This document shows positions 10,545-21,449 of a stretch of 64,000 nucleotides of DNA, in pieces. The notes beneath the pieces are model-generated. The model was not told where the DNA came from. It saw only the letters and a list, made by a program, of their open reading frames with translations, and ran no database searches. Source of the stretch: Planctomycetaceae bacterium (GTDB taxonomy: Bacteria; Planctomycetota; Planctomycetia; Pirellulales; Pirellulaceae); the NCBI GenBank assembly GCA_002862205.1, contig PKCN01000267.1, forward strand, positions 1 through 64,000, written 5' to 3'. Numbering within the stretch: the first letter of the stretch is position 1; each line of letters begins with the position of its first letter. The translations under genes and the position numbers were made by a program.

Positions 10545-11519
10545 TTGCAGCTTCGCACGCTGGAACTCTTCTGCACCATTGCCGAACACCGCAGCTTTTC
10601 CAAGGCTGCGGTGCTTCATCATTTGACCCAGGGTGCAGTGAGTCAGGCGATGCAGCAATTGGAGGAGTCGGTCGGTGTCCAGCTGATTGATCGTTCCAAG
10701 CGGCCGTTGATTCTTACTCCGGCTGGAAAGACCTATTTGAGTGGTCTCCGCGGTATTTTGCGGAGTTACGAGCGGCTTGAACAGGAAGTCCGCAGCACCA
10801 GTCGACAGCTCAGCGGGAAGGTATCCATTGGAACCATTGTTTCGGTGGGGCTCAGTTACATGCCGGAAGCCAGTGAGGCATTTGGCCGCTTGCATCGAGA
10901 TGTTGAGGTGAGGACTGACTTTGGGTCCAACGACCGGGTCTTTGAAATGACAGCCGAAGGCGAGGTTGACTTTGGGCTGGTCAGTTTTCCTCACAGCAAT
11001 AAAGACATTCAGTTTGTGCTCTGGCAGCAGGAACCGATGAGGCTTGTATGTTCATCGGAGCATCCGCTTGCCATACAAAACGAGGTTTCTCTTTCGCAGC
11101 TATCTGGGATCAAGATGGTTTCATTTGATCGTGGCTTGCAGTTACGACAAGAGATAGATCGCTGTTTGGCGAAAGCAGGAATTGCGGCCAACGTATGCAT
11201 GGAATTTGATAACGCGGACTCGATGATCCGGGCGATTCAGGCCAGTCGAGGCATTGGGATTGTCCCGGAAGCGGCGGTACGCCGCGAAACAGCGAACGGC
11301 TCGTTACGAGTTGTTGCGTGTCGAGAATTGCGCATGACGCGTCCTCTTGGCATTATTTTCCGTCGAACTGGCCGACTCAGTCGGGCAGCCAGTGAGTTTG
11401 GTTCCCTGCTTTTGGGGCGACCGCTTGAGGCGGGTAAACGAGTGAAATCCGGCAGCGGGAAGCTGACCGTGGAAGCGGCCACGATTGAGCCAGAAACTGG
11501 TTCGTCAGTCGTCGTCTGA
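10545..11519 (+). CDS. LysR-family transcriptional regulator
   Basis: MQLRTLELFCTIAEHRSFSKAAVLHHLTQGAVSQAMQQLEESVGVQLIDRS wHTH; TTG start; co-directional and immediately upstream of gltB. Confidence 0.92.
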   Translation: MQLRTLELFCTIAEHRSFSKAAVLHHLTQGAVSQAMQQLEESVGVQLIDRSKRPLILTPAGKTYLSGLRGILRSYERLEQEVRSTSRQLSGKVSIGTIVSVGLSYMPEASEAFGRLHRDVEVRTDFGSNDRVFEMTAEGEVDFGLVSFPHSNKDIQFVLWQQEPMRLVCSSEHPLAIQNEVSLSQLSGIKMVSFDRGLQLRQEIDRCLAKAGIAANVCMEFDNADSMIRAIQASRGIGIVPEAAVRRETANGSLRVVACRELRMTRPLGIIFRRTGRLSRAASEFGSLLLGRPLEAGKRVKSGSGKLTVEAATIEPETGSSVVV

Positions 11520-11637
11520 CAGATGCAAATTGCTGTGCTGCAGTGGCGGGCGGTGGATCGCCTTGGTGTTCACTGTCCTGCAGCAGAGATTCGGACGCCG
11601 AGTGATGACGGATCCCATCAGGATAAGAAAGTCAAAA

Positions 11638-14600
11638 ATGACCGAGAGTACTATGAAGAAACAGTTTCATTTACCACCCGCGCAGGGGCTCTATGATCCT
11701 GAGCTTGAAAAAGACGCGTGTGGTGTGGGATTCATTGCCCACATCAAGGGTGTGCCAAGCCATCAGAACGTTCTCGATGCAGACCAGATTCTGCAGGCCA
11801 TGGACCACCGTGGTGCGTGTGGTTGTGAGTCCAATACTGGTGACGGTTCTGGCATCATGTGTGGCTTGCCCCACAAGTTTCTGGCCAAGGTGGCTCAGCA
11901 GGATTTGGGGGTTGAATTACCCAATCCGGGGCGATTTGCAGCAGGACTGGTGTTCTTGCCAGAGGACGAATCTGAAAGGGCATTTTGCAAAGAAACGATT
12001 CAGAAGCTTGTGACCGATGCGGGGCAGCTGTTGATCGGTTGGCGAGATGTTCCGCAGATGGCGGATTTTGCTGATATTGGACCAACGGCCCGCACCAGCG
12101 AACCGCGGATAGAACAACTGTTTGTTGGAGCAGAGGATGGTCTTGAGGGTGAAGCCTTCGAACGCAAACTCTACATGATTCACAAGCAGGCGAGCCATTT
12201 GCTGCGTGGCAGTGATGAATTGAAGCAGGCCTTGATGTTTTACATTTGCTCATTGAGCACCAAAGTCATCATTTACAAGGGCATGCTGACCCCAGCGCAG
12301 GTACTTCCGTATTTTCCAGACCTCAGGGATGAGGATTTTGAAACCCATCTGGCGATGGTGCACAGTCGTTTTTCGACAAACACTTTCCCAAGTTGGGACC
12401 GCGCACAGCCTCTCCGATTCATGAGTCACAATGGTGAAATCAACACGCTGCGCGGTAACAAAAACTGGATGAGAGCTCGGGAAGGATCCGCCAAGAGTGC
12501 ATTGTTTGGCGACGACCTGGAAAAACTTTTTCCCGTCGTTGAACCTCACTGCAGTGATTCTGGAACGTTTGACAACGTCCTCGAATTCCTGTTGATGAAT
12601 GGTCGTACGCTGCAGGAGGCAATCATGATGATGGTTCCTGAAGCCTGGCAAAAGCATGAGACGATGCCGGAAGAAAAGCGTGCCCTCTATGAGTACTTTT
12701 CATGCATGATGGAACCCTGGGACGGGCCTGCATCGATCGCGTTCACCGATGGACAGTACATCGGTGCGACGCTTGATCGAAATGGTCTTCGACCCAGTCG
12801 CTATTACATTACCCACGATGATCGTGTGATCATGGGAAGCGAGGTTGGTGTACTGCCGGTGGATCCGGCGATTGTCAAGGAAAAGGGGCGTCTGCAACCC
12901 GGCAAAATGTTCCTCGTCGATTTTAAGGCGGGCCGTTTGATTCCTGACGAAGAACTGAAGAGCGATTTTGCAAGAGTCAAGCCGTACGGAACATGGTTGA
13001 AAGAACAGCGGATCCGCTTGGTTGATCTTCATCCTGAAATGGAGCCACACGGATTTGATAGTGATTCGCTGCTGCCACGTATGCAGGCTTTCGGGTACAC
13101 GGCGGAAACCATGAAATTCATGCTTCGCCCACTTGTTGAGCAGTTGCGTGATCCCGTTGGATCCATGGGCAATGATAGCGCCATCGCGTGTCTCAGCGAC
13201 AAGCCACGCATGATTTATGACTACTTCAAACAACTTTTCGCACAGGTGACTAACCCATCGATCGATTCCATTCGAGAAGAGGTCATCATGTCACTGGAGT
13301 GCTACATCGGGCCAGAAAAAAATCTTCTGGAGGTCAGTCCGGACCATTGCCATCGTCTGTTGGTCGATCATCCGATCTTGACCAACGAAGAGATTGCAGC
13401 CTTGAAGCACCTCAACAACAAAGGCTGGAAGAGCCGCGTGATCGATATCACTTTCGATCGCAGCGAGGGCAAGTCCGGTTTGCGAAAAACGCTTTCCCGG
13501 ATTGCAACTGAAGCAGAGGTGGCAGCGGACGAAGGGATTGAGATGCTGGTGCTCAGTGATCGCTTGATGGGACAGGATCGCGTTCCGGTCAGTGCATTGA
13601 TGGCAGTCGGTGCCGTTCACCATCACCTCGTGAAGCAAGCCAAAAGAACCCGGATCGGGCTTGCAATCGAAACCGGTGAAGCGCGTGAGGTGCACCATCA
13701 CTGCTTGCTGATTGGTTACGGGGCAGATGCGATCAATCCCTATCTGGCCTTCGAATCGTTGTGGCAAGCCAGACGTGACGGGCTGATGGATCCGTCGCTT
13801 GACGATGACAAGGTCGTCGCTGCCTACCGAAAAGGTGTCGGCAAGGGCATGCTGAAAGTCATGGCGAAAATGGGAATCAGTACGCTGCAAAGCTATAAGG
13901 GGGCGCAGATATTTGAGGCTCTCGGATTGAAAAATGAGGTGATCGATGTCTGCTTTGTCGGTACGGCAAGTCGTATTCAGGGGGTCTCTTTCGATGTGAT
14001 TGCTGAGGAGACTCTACGAAGACACAATCTCGGCTTTCCGGAGAACGTTGACAGTCGGTTGAAGCAACTGCCCAACCTCGGGGAGTATCACTGGCGAGCT
14101 GAGGGTGAGAAGCATGCCTGGTCGCCTTTGTCCATTTCCAGCCTGCAGGTCGCTGCACGCAAGAATGACGAGAGCGAGTATTGGAAATTCGCTCAGGCAA
14201 TCAATGAGGACAGTCGCAATCGTTGCACGCTCCGCGGGTTGTTGGAATTCGACGACTCAGCAGCCACATCCGTTCCGATCGAGGAAGTGGAGGCTGCGAG
14301 CGAAATCGTCAAACGGTTCTGCACCGGTGCGATGAGTTTTGGCAGTATCAGTGCGGAGTCGCATGAGACGCTTGCCATTGCCATGAACCGCCTCGGCGGA
14401 AAAAGCAATACAGGAGAGGGTGGCGAAGATCCGATCCGTTTTCAGACCCTTGATAACGGGGACTCCAAACGCTCCGCGATCAAACAGGTTGCGTCAGGTC
14501 GTTTTGGTGTGACCATTGAGTATCTCGCCAATGCGGATGAAATTCAGATCAAAATTTCTCAGGGTGCCAAGCCGGGCGAAGGTGGCGAGTTGCCGGGGCG

Positions 14601-16206
14601 TAAAGTGGATACCAACATTGCCCGAATTCGCTACAGCACGCCGGGGGTTGGTCTGATCAGTCCACCGCCGCATCACGATATCTACTCGATCGAGGATCTT
14701 GCACAATTGATCCATGATTTGAAGAATGCAAATCGTGCCGCCCGGATCAGTGTAAAACTGGTCAGCGAGGTTGGCGTGGGCGTGATTGCCTCTGGTGTTG
14801 CCAAAGCGCACGCGGATCATATTCTGATTTCGGGAGATACCGGCGGTACGGGGGCCTCTCCATTAACGAGTATCAAACATGCTGGTTTGCCATGGGAGTT
14901 GGGGATCGCTGAAACGCATCAGGTGCTTGTGCTCAATGACCTTCGCAGTCGCGTCGTTCTGCAAACTGACGGTGGATTGAAAACTGGTCGAGATGTTGTG
15001 GTCGCCGCATTGTTGGGGGCAGAGGAGTTCGGATTCTCAACAGCACCCCTTATCACTTTGGGTTGCATTATGATGCGGAAGTGTCATTTGAATACCTGCC
15101 CCGTGGGTATCGCGACACAGGATCCTGAGCTGAGGAAGAAATTCAATGGCAAACCAGAGCATGTCGTCAACTATCTGTTCATGGTTGCAGAGGAAGCAAG
15201 ACGAATCATGGCTGAGCTCGGATTTCGAACCATCGATGAGATGGTTGGTCGCAGTGATGTGTTGAAGACGGACAAAGCTATCAATCACTGGAAAGCGGAC
15301 GGGCTCGATCTGACTTCGGTGCTGATGCCGGCGAGCAAGCCACACGATGACGTGGGTGTCATCTGTTCACAGGCTCAGGATCACGCTTTGGAGAAATCTT
15401 TGGACCTGACTGTTTTGCTGGAGAAGGCAAAGCCGGCAATTGAAACCGGAGAGTCGGTCACGATCAGAACTCCGATTGTAAATATCAATCGCACTGTTGG
15501 GACCATCCTGAGTAACGAGGTGGCCAAGCGATATGGTCAGAAAGGCTTGCCCGAAGGAACCATCCGCATTGAATTGGTCGGGTCAGCTGGTCAGAGCTTG
15601 GGGGCGTTTCTGTCCCACGGCATCACCATTGATCTGGAGGGCGATGCAAATGATTACGTCGGCAAGGGGCTGAGTGGTGGACGGATCGTCATTTATCCAC
15701 CTGCAGCGAGCAGTTTCATTGCTCATGAAAATATTTTGATCGGCAACGTCTGCTTGTACGGAGCGACAAGCGGCGAAGCATTTTTCCGAGGTCGGGCCGC
15801 CGAGCGGTTCTGTGTGCGTAACAGTGGTGCCCGCACCGTCGTTGAAGGTGTTGGTGATCATGGTTGTGAGTACATGACTGGCGGACGTGTGGTTGTGCTC
15901 GGCCCCACCGGTAGGAACTTCGCCGCAGGAATGTCCGGGGGAATTGCCTACATTTGGGACCGGGATGGCGATTTTAACCTCAATTGCAATTTGGCAACCG
16001 TGGAATTGGAGAGTCTCACCGACGCCGAGGAAGAGGCCGAGATTCAATCCTTAATTCAAAGTCACGTTGAACTGACAGGCAGTGTCGTGGGAGCAGAAGC
16101 GTTGGCGAATTGGCCACAGTTCATCAGCCAATGCATCAAAGTGATGCCGACAGATTACAAACGTGTTTTGAATGAATTGAAAACACAGACAGCTGCGAAT
16201 GCTTGA
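11638..16206 (+). CDS. gltB: Glutamate synthase large subunit
   Basis: KDACGVGFIAHIKG (N-terminal nucleophile Cys), FMSHNGEINTLRGN, SISQGAKPGEGGELPG, GDTGGTGASPLTSIKHAG; start chosen at ATG 11638 (11653 also possible). Confidence 0.97.
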   Translation: MTESTMKKQFHLPPAQGLYDPELEKDACGVGFIAHIKGVPSHQNVLDADQILQAMDHRGACGCESNTGDGSGIMCGLPHKFLAKVAQQDLGVELPNPGRFAAGLVFLPEDESERAFCKETIQKLVTDAGQLLIGWRDVPQMADFADIGPTARTSEPRIEQLFVGAEDGLEGEAFERKLYMIHKQASHLLRGSDELKQALMFYICSLSTKVIIYKGMLTPAQVLPYFPDLRDEDFETHLAMVHSRFSTNTFPSWDRAQPLRFMSHNGEINTLRGNKNWMRAREGSAKSALFGDDLEKLFPVVEPHCSDSGTFDNVLEFLLMNGRTLQEAIMMMVPEAWQKHETMPEEKRALYEYFSCMMEPWDGPASIAFTDGQYIGATLDRNGLRPSRYYITHDDRVIMGSEVGVLPVDPAIVKEKGRLQPGKMFLVDFKAGRLIPDEELKSDFARVKPYGTWLKEQRIRLVDLHPEMEPHGFDSDSLLPRMQAFGYTAETMKFMLRPLVEQLRDPVGSMGNDSAIACLSDKPRMIYDYFKQLFAQVTNPSIDSIREEVIMSLECYIGPEKNLLEVSPDHCHRLLVDHPILTNEEIAALKHLNNKGWKSRVIDITFDRSEGKSGLRKTLSRIATEAEVAADEGIEMLVLSDRLMGQDRVPVSALMAVGAVHHHLVKQAKRTRIGLAIETGEAREVHHHCLLIGYGADAINPYLAFESLWQARRDGLMDPSLDDDKVVAAYRKGVGKGMLKVMAKMGISTLQSYKGAQIFEALGLKNEVIDVCFVGTASRIQGVSFDVIAEETLRRHNLGFPENVDSRLKQLPNLGEYHWRAEGEKHAWSPLSISSLQVAARKNDESEYWKFAQAINEDSRNRCTLRGLLEFDDSAATSVPIEEVEAASEIVKRFCTGAMSFGSISAESHETLAIAMNRLGGKSNTGEGGEDPIRFQTLDNGDSKRSAIKQVASGRFGVTIEYLANADEIQIKISQGAKPGEGGELPGRKVDTNIARIRYSTPGVGLISPPPHHDIYSIEDLAQLIHDLKNANRAARISVKLVSEVGVGVIASGVAKAHADHILISGDTGGTGASPLTSIKHAGLPWELGIAETHQVLVLNDLRSRVVLQTDGGLKTGRDVVVAALLGAEEFGFSTAPLITLGCIMMRKCHLNTCPVGIATQDPELRKKFNGKPEHVVNYLFMVAEEARRIMAELGFRTIDEMVGRSDVLKTDKAINHWKADGLDLTSVLMPASKPHDDVGVICSQAQDHALEKSLDLTVLLEKAKPAIETGESVTIRTPIVNINRTVGTILSNEVAKRYGQKGLPEGTIRIELVGSAGQSLGAFLSHGITIDLEGDANDYVGKGLSGGRIVIYPPAASSFIAHENILIGNVCLYGATSGEAFFRGRAAERFCVRNSGARTVVEGVGDHGCEYMTGGRVVVLGPTGRNFAAGMSGGIAYIWDRDGDFNLNCNLATVELESLTDAEEEAEIQSLIQSHVELTGSVVGAEALANWPQFISQCIKVMPTDYKRVLNELKTQTAANA

Positions 16207-16282
16207 TCCTGCATGACAGGGACGTAGTTGTTTTTTTATCGCACCAATAAAATCATCGACCTTCATTGAAGGAAAAACTAAC

Positions 16283-17794
16283 ATGGGTAAGCCAACCGGT
16301 TTTAAAGAATTCGACCGCAAGAAAGTACCTTGGCGCCTTCCAGTGGTACGCATCAACGATTACGACGAGATTTATACTGAGCCACGAGTGGAGCACTTGC
16401 AGGATCAGGGAGCGCGCTGCATGGACTGTGGTGTACCGTTCTGTCAATCGACAACTGGATGTCCGATCGATAACCTGATTCCGGAGTGGAATGACCTGGT
16501 TTATAACAATCGTTGGAAAGAAGCCAGCGAGCGTCTGCATAAGACCAATAATTTCCCCGAATTCACCGGCCGAACCTGTCCTGCTCCCTGCGAGGGTTCG
16601 TGTGTGCTTGGAATCACGAATCCACCCGTCACGATTAAGAATATCGAAAATGCGATTATCGATCGCGCGTGGTCAGAGGGATGGATCAAACCTAGTCCGC
16701 CTTCCAGTCGGACAGGGAAATCCGTGGCCATTGTTGGAAGTGGGCCTGCTGGATTATCGGCGGCGGATCAATTGAATAAAGTGGGGCATTGCGTCACTAT
16801 TTATGAGCGGGCTGATCGTATTGGTGGATTATTGCAGTACGGCATCCCCAACATGAAACTCTCTAAAGAGGCTGTGCAACGTCGTGTCGAAAAAATGACT
16901 CAAGAGGGAGTCAAGTTTGTTACGGGCGTTGACATTGGCAAAGATATTTCAACGAGTGATTTGCAGCAGGACTTTGATGCTGTTTTACTTGCCTGCGGTG
17001 CCACCAAGCCTCGTGATTTACCACTCCCAAACCGGGAAGCTGATGGTGTTGTCTTCGCGATGGATTTCCTCACTGGTAATACCAAGCAGATGGTGCACGG
17101 TGATGCTAATAGTGAGAAGTTTATCAGTGCGGAAGGCAAGGACGTGATTGTGATTGGGGGTGGTGATACTGGGACTGACTGTGTCGCAACGAGTATTCGT
17201 CATGGTTGTCGAAGCCTGGTCAACTTCGAATTGTTACCCAAACCACCCGAGGAGCGAGCCTCTGACAACCCATGGCCCGAATGGCCACGGATTTTTCGTG
17301 TGGACTATGGTCATGAAGAAGCGGCGGCCAAGTTTGGGCATGATCCACGACACTATCAATTACTAAGTAAAGAATATCTTCTTGATGAAACTGGTAAGCT
17401 CCGGGGAATCAAAACCGTCCAGGTTGCGTGGAGCAAGAAGGATGACGGTGGCTGGTCGATGAGCGAAGTGGAAGGCTCTGAGAAAGAATGGCCAGCACAA
17501 TTGATCCTGTTGGCGATGGGATTCCTCGGACCCGAGCAGTATGTTGCTGAAGCGGCGGGGCTCGAAGTTGATCCTCGAAGCAACTTCAAAGCTGAGCACG
17601 GCCACTTTGCGACGAATGTGGATGGCGTTTTTGCTGCCGGGGATTGTCGCCGCGGACAAAGCCTTGTTGTCTGGGCGATTAATGAGGGTCGAGGAGCAGC
17701 ACGAGCAATCGATATCTATCTGCAGGGATACAGTGATCTGCCGGCTCCAGGCCAGACGATGGGTACCTCGATGGAAGTTACCATGCAGGGATGA
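16283..17794 (+). CDS. gltD: Glutamate synthase small subunit
   Basis: [69 protein letters not shown]. Confidence 0.97.
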   Translation: MGKPTGFKEFDRKKVPWRLPVVRINDYDEIYTEPRVEHLQDQGARCMDCGVPFCQSTTGCPIDNLIPEWNDLVYNNRWKEASERLHKTNNFPEFTGRTCPAPCEGSCVLGITNPPVTIKNIENAIIDRAWSEGWIKPSPPSSRTGKSVAIVGSGPAGLSAADQLNKVGHCVTIYERADRIGGLLQYGIPNMKLSKEAVQRRVEKMTQEGVKFVTGVDIGKDISTSDLQQDFDAVLLACGATKPRDLPLPNREADGVVFAMDFLTGNTKQMVHGDANSEKFISAEGKDVIVIGGGDTGTDCVATSIRHGCRSLVNFELLPKPPEERASDNPWPEWPRIFRVDYGHEEAAAKFGHDPRHYQLLSKEYLLDETGKLRGIKTVQVAWSKKDDGGWSMSEVEGSEKEWPAQLILLAMGFLGPEQYVAEAAGLEVDPRSNFKAEHGHFATNVDGVFAAGDCRRGQSLVVWAINEGRGAARAIDIYLQGYSDLPAPGQTMGTSMEVTMQG

Positions 17795-17865
17795 GAAGAG
17801 ACATTCAGAGGTTGCCACCCGAGGCTCAGTGAAGTTTTTTATTCATGACCGAAGTGGTTGTCACT

Positions 17866-17897
17866 AAGCCCTCCCTTGATTTGGGTGGGCTTTTTTT
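17866..17897 (+). terminator. Rho-independent terminator downstream of gltD
   Basis: AAGCCCTCCC TTGATTT GGGTGGGCTTTTTTT: stem with one mismatch followed by a T-run. Confidence 0.85.
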
Positions 17898-18123
17898 CCG
17901 CATCCAGGCCCGTCTGTGAATGCAGTTTGCAGCCGGATGTTGTCGGTTTGCAGAATGGAACCTCTGCGTGAAACACGCATTCTCTGCGTTATCAGGGACC
18001 CAGGGTAGAAGCTGACATTGACATCACCCAAGCTCGCGTCCTACCGTCCCACAGTCCGGCAAAGTTACGTTAATTTACGTCAGCTTTACCGATTTTATGG
18101 ATTCGTTCAACGCTGAACGCCGA

Positions 18124-18140
18124 TGACTCAGATCGAGTCA
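18124..18140. promoter_or_regulatory. Perfect dyad TGACTC-N5-GAGTCA upstream of the lipoprotein gene at 18172
   Basis: TGACTC AGATC GAGTCA, 32 bp before the start codon; candidate operator. Confidence 0.4.
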
Positions 18141-18171
18141 GTACGGAATTCATGTGTCATAGGTTGGCAGG

Positions 18172-19098
18172 ATGCTTAAAAACACAAAACGAACAATTGC
18201 AGTGGTCACCACCTGTACGCTTGCAGGAATGGTTTCTTCGGGATGTACCTTGTCGGGGCGAAATCTGCTCACGCTCAAGAAGAAAGAACCAGCAGCAGAC
18301 GTGCTGGCAGAAAGTGGTCCCACATCAGCTTTTCCAGTACCGCCCAGTTCGCAGGCGACTCCTTCCGCGATTGCTTCAGTCGCTGGAGGCACCGGAGCAC
18401 CGGCAACAGGTTCTCCTTTGCCACCCTCACAGCCTTCACGGATTGCTGGGTTGAGTGCTTCTCCGGGGTATGCGACATCCCCATTGCCAACGGCACCGAA
18501 TTTGGCAGCAGCGCAAGCTAATGGTATTTACGGTAATTCCGCGACCAAGTCGGTTGGTTTTCAAACACCCGCAGCTCCGGCCAAGAAGGCGAGTGGCTAC
18601 ACGTTTGGCAACAAGGCATTGACCCCTAAAGTTGGGGAATCGGGAACTGCTTTTGCAATGTCTGATTTGACTGAGGAAACTCCCTCAACTTCAGCAACTG
18701 CCAGCAGTGGTTTCCAAGTCCCGGATACAAACTTTGCGAAGCCTGCGTCCACTGGCACTTCAGCGCTACCGGCAATTCCGCAGGGTGGGCTTACCTTTCC
18801 AAGCAACGACACTGCTGCCGCCGCGATTACACCACCCCAGTCGAATGTCGGTGGTTTTGCAGCTCCTGCTGCAGCAGCAGCCTCAACGGGAGAGATTCTT
18901 CCGCCAGCAGCGACGTCACCAGCATTCTCGACGGCAAGCACGGCTTTGGAAGCGGCTGCACCAACTGCAGTTCTTCCGCCGGCGGCTGCCGGCGGAAACA
19001 CAGGATTTGGCGGCTACACGCCAGGCAGCACAGGTTCTGCTACCGGATATCCGAGCGGAACAGAGGCTCCTGCCACTCGCGGTTCGATTTACCGCTAG
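18172..19098 (+). CDS. Ala/Ser/Thr/Pro-rich predicted lipoprotein, hypothetical
   Basis: Lipobox-like LAGMVSSGC; low-complexity AAAAAS and PPAA stretches. Confidence 0.65.
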   Translation: MLKNTKRTIAVVTTCTLAGMVSSGCTLSGRNLLTLKKKEPAADVLAESGPTSAFPVPPSSQATPSAIASVAGGTGAPATGSPLPPSQPSRIAGLSASPGYATSPLPTAPNLAAAQANGIYGNSATKSVGFQTPAAPAKKASGYTFGNKALTPKVGESGTAFAMSDLTEETPSTSATASSGFQVPDTNFAKPASTGTSALPAIPQGGLTFPSNDTAAAAITPPQSNVGGFAAPAAAAASTGEILPPAATSPAFSTASTALEAAAPTAVLPPAAAGGNTGFGGYTPGSTGSATGYPSGTEAPATRGSIYR

Positions 19099-19122
19099 TC
19101 GGCTGGCAGCAGGTTCTGCTTC

Positions 19123-20004
19123 TCACCAACAGATCTGGTCCGCGTCAAAAATCGGACCTTCGACACAAGTGCGTTTGTAATCCCATTCTTCGGGACCATC
19201 CTGACGGACTTGGGCAACGCATGAGAAGCAGATCCCGATTCCACATGCCATGGGTGTTTCCATGCTGACTTGACAGTCGACACCCGCTGCCAAGCACGCT
19301 TCGGCGACCTTTTCCATCATGATTTCCGGGCCACAGGTCACCACGCGGATCTTTTCTCCTGAATCGGCTAGTTCAGCCAGACGCTCACGAAGAACATCAG
19401 GCACCAGTCTTTGTTGGCCTTTTGATCCATCGTCGGTGCACAGCGTGATTCGAAAGCCTGCCTGTTCAAAGTCTTCAACACCTGCAAGCAGGCTGGCGCG
19501 ACGGGCTCCATAAATGAACTCGACTGCAGACGCCCAGCCATTCTCCCTTGCATCGTCACCGAAGTCCTGAGACGCCATTGCTTCTTTTCCAAGCAGCAGC
19601 ATTGGTGTCTGACCAATGCCCCCGGAAACCATGATCAAACGGTCACAGACGCGGTTGGCAAAGCCGTTACCAAGCGGCCCCCAAAGGGTGACTTGCGCAC
19701 CCAGCGGAGATTCGGCCAAAGCCGTTGTGAATGTGCCCTTCTTCAGGTACACAAGATCGATCCATGTTGGGGTACCTGAATCATCACAAATCACGTCATA
19801 GACAGCCAAGGCGCGACCAATCAGCGGTGCATTGGTGCCTGCCAGACGAACCATCACAAACTGGCCAGGAACCAGGGTGCGGGCAATCGGCTCGGCCGCA
19901 ACACGGATTAAAAAAGTCCCCTCTCCAATTTGATCATTGCGTTCCAGTGGCGCATTAATCTGTTGCATGGAATCAGCGTAGTAGTCAGCGTGCAGCTTTG
20001 ACAT
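19123..20004 (-). CDS. pyrK: Dihydroorotate dehydrogenase electron transfer subunit-like flavoprotein (PyrK family)
   Basis: PGQFVMVRLAG...LIGRALAVYD, GGIGQTPMLLL, CGPEIMMEKV, 2Fe-2S CGIGICFSCVAQ...RTCVEGPIF. Confidence 0.82.
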   Translation of the reverse strand: MSKLHADYYADSMQQINAPLERNDQIGEGTFLIRVAAEPIARTLVPGQFVMVRLAGTNAPLIGRALAVYDVICDDSGTPTWIDLVYLKKGTFTTALAESPLGAQVTLWGPLGNGFANRVCDRLIMVSGGIGQTPMLLLGKEAMASQDFGDDARENGWASAVEFIYGARRASLLAGVEDFEQAGFRITLCTDDGSKGQQRLVPDVLRERLAELADSGEKIRVVTCGPEIMMEKVAEACLAAGVDCQVSMETPMACGIGICFSCVAQVRQDGPEEWDYKRTCVEGPIFDADQICW

Positions 20005-21315
20005 CTATTTCCCGCGTTTACGGTTGGGACCAGATTTCTTTGGGTTGCCTGTTCGTTTCTTTGATACGGGCGTTCGACCAGCACCGCGGCGGCTCTTGTC
20101 ACGTCCGGTTGATGTTGATTCGGAGCCGGGACCGGTTGTTCGCTTCTTCGTCTTGCGTTTTGTCATGCCGCCGCGTTTCTTGGCAGCTTTTCTGGTTGAT
20201 TGATCAGTATTTTCCTCAGGCTTGGAACGCCGTGGTTTTCGTTTTGAGGTGCTTTTGGAACTTCGCGTTTCAGCTGAATCAGTATCTCCGCCAATCACAG
20301 CTCCCGTGCTAGTGGCCTGATCATAGGAGAAGTTCAATGGGGGCTGTTGTTTGACCACGCTGGGGCGTTTTGATGCTTTGGTCGATTTTTTGGGTCCTCG
20401 AAGCTTCGCAGGTGTGGTGCTTGAGGTCCCCGGTTTAGCAGTTGTTGTTCTCTTCACTCCCTTTCGGGGGGTACCACGTTTTCCCCGGCTGCGTGCGCCG
20501 GGCTCCTCGGCAGCGGTTTCGGTTGCTGACCAAAGTTTTTCTACTTCCTGCGATGTGACAGCTCGATAAGCTCCGGGTGGAACATCCCCTAACCGCAGCG
20601 GGCCCACCGCAATCCGCCGCAGGCTCTGGACCTTGTGTCCCAGTCGGGCCAGAATTCGACGGATCTCACGGTTCTTGCCCTCTCGGAGCACGATTTCCAT
20701 TTCCGTGGAACGGCTTCGTGACTTCAGTAGCTTCGCGCCTTCCACCTGTACGAAACCATCCGAGATGTAGATTCCTTTTCTCATCTGCCGCATGGTTTCA
20801 GTTTCCACTTTCCCTGCCACGGTAACTCGGTAGACCTTTCGGACACCGAATTTGGGGTGGGTTAGTCGCTGTGCAAGTTCACCATCATTGGTCAGCAGGA
20901 TGAGCCCTTCACTACTCCGATCAAGTCTGCCCACAGGAAAAACACGTTCATCTGGTGGAACAAGGTCCACGACTCGCGGGCGGCCCTGCGGATCACGGTT
21001 GGTTGTGACAACCCCGACCGGCTTGTTAACCGCGTAATACACAGACTTTTGTTTTTTCAACAAGACGCCATCGACGCGTACCTTCTGGGTTGAACTGTCG
21101 ACAGTAGAGCCAAGTTTGGTGATGATCTGTCCATCGACAACAACACGACCAGCCTCGATCAGTTCCTCACATTGTCTGCGACTGCCAAAGCCTGCAGAAG
21201 CCAGAAAACGCTGCAGGCGTTGGGACGTGTCAGCCGCCTTGGACGAACGCCGGACTCGCTTTTTTGATGCCGACCGTTTTGAGGTAGATCGTTTGGATAC
21301 AGACTTTTTTGGCAT
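20005..21315 (-). CDS. RluB/RsuA-family pseudouridine synthase with long basic C-terminal tail
   Basis: S4 domain RLQRFLASAGFGSRRQCEELIEAGRV; catalytic VGRLDRSSEGLILLTNDG; about 170-aa K/R/S/T-rich C-terminus; stop abuts the pyrK start. Confidence 0.88.
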   Translation of the reverse strand: MPKKSVSKRSTSKRSASKKRVRRSSKAADTSQRLQRFLASAGFGSRRQCEELIEAGRVVVDGQIITKLGSTVDSSTQKVRVDGVLLKKQKSVYYAVNKPVGVVTTNRDPQGRPRVVDLVPPDERVFPVGRLDRSSEGLILLTNDGELAQRLTHPKFGVRKVYRVTVAGKVETETMRQMRKGIYISDGFVQVEGAKLLKSRSRSTEMEIVLREGKNREIRRILARLGHKVQSLRRIAVGPLRLGDVPPGAYRAVTSQEVEKLWSATETAAEEPGARSRGKRGTPRKGVKRTTTAKPGTSSTTPAKLRGPKKSTKASKRPSVVKQQPPLNFSYDQATSTGAVIGGDTDSAETRSSKSTSKRKPRRSKPEENTDQSTRKAAKKRGGMTKRKTKKRTTGPGSESTSTGRDKSRRGAGRTPVSKKRTGNPKKSGPNRKRGK

Positions 21316-21449
21316 GGAGCTGCCTAAGTGTTTGAATGGAATCCCACAACCTACCAAACCGAGCCATCCTTGTGATGCAGGCTTCCCAGTAAGGTATCTC
21401 AAGGGGGCGGGTATGAGCGTGGCAAAAGAGGCTGGGCCAGGCCTGCTGT

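Noticed and set aside
13291-13890. 199-aa minus-strand ORF
   Set aside because: Shadow ORF antisense to gltB.
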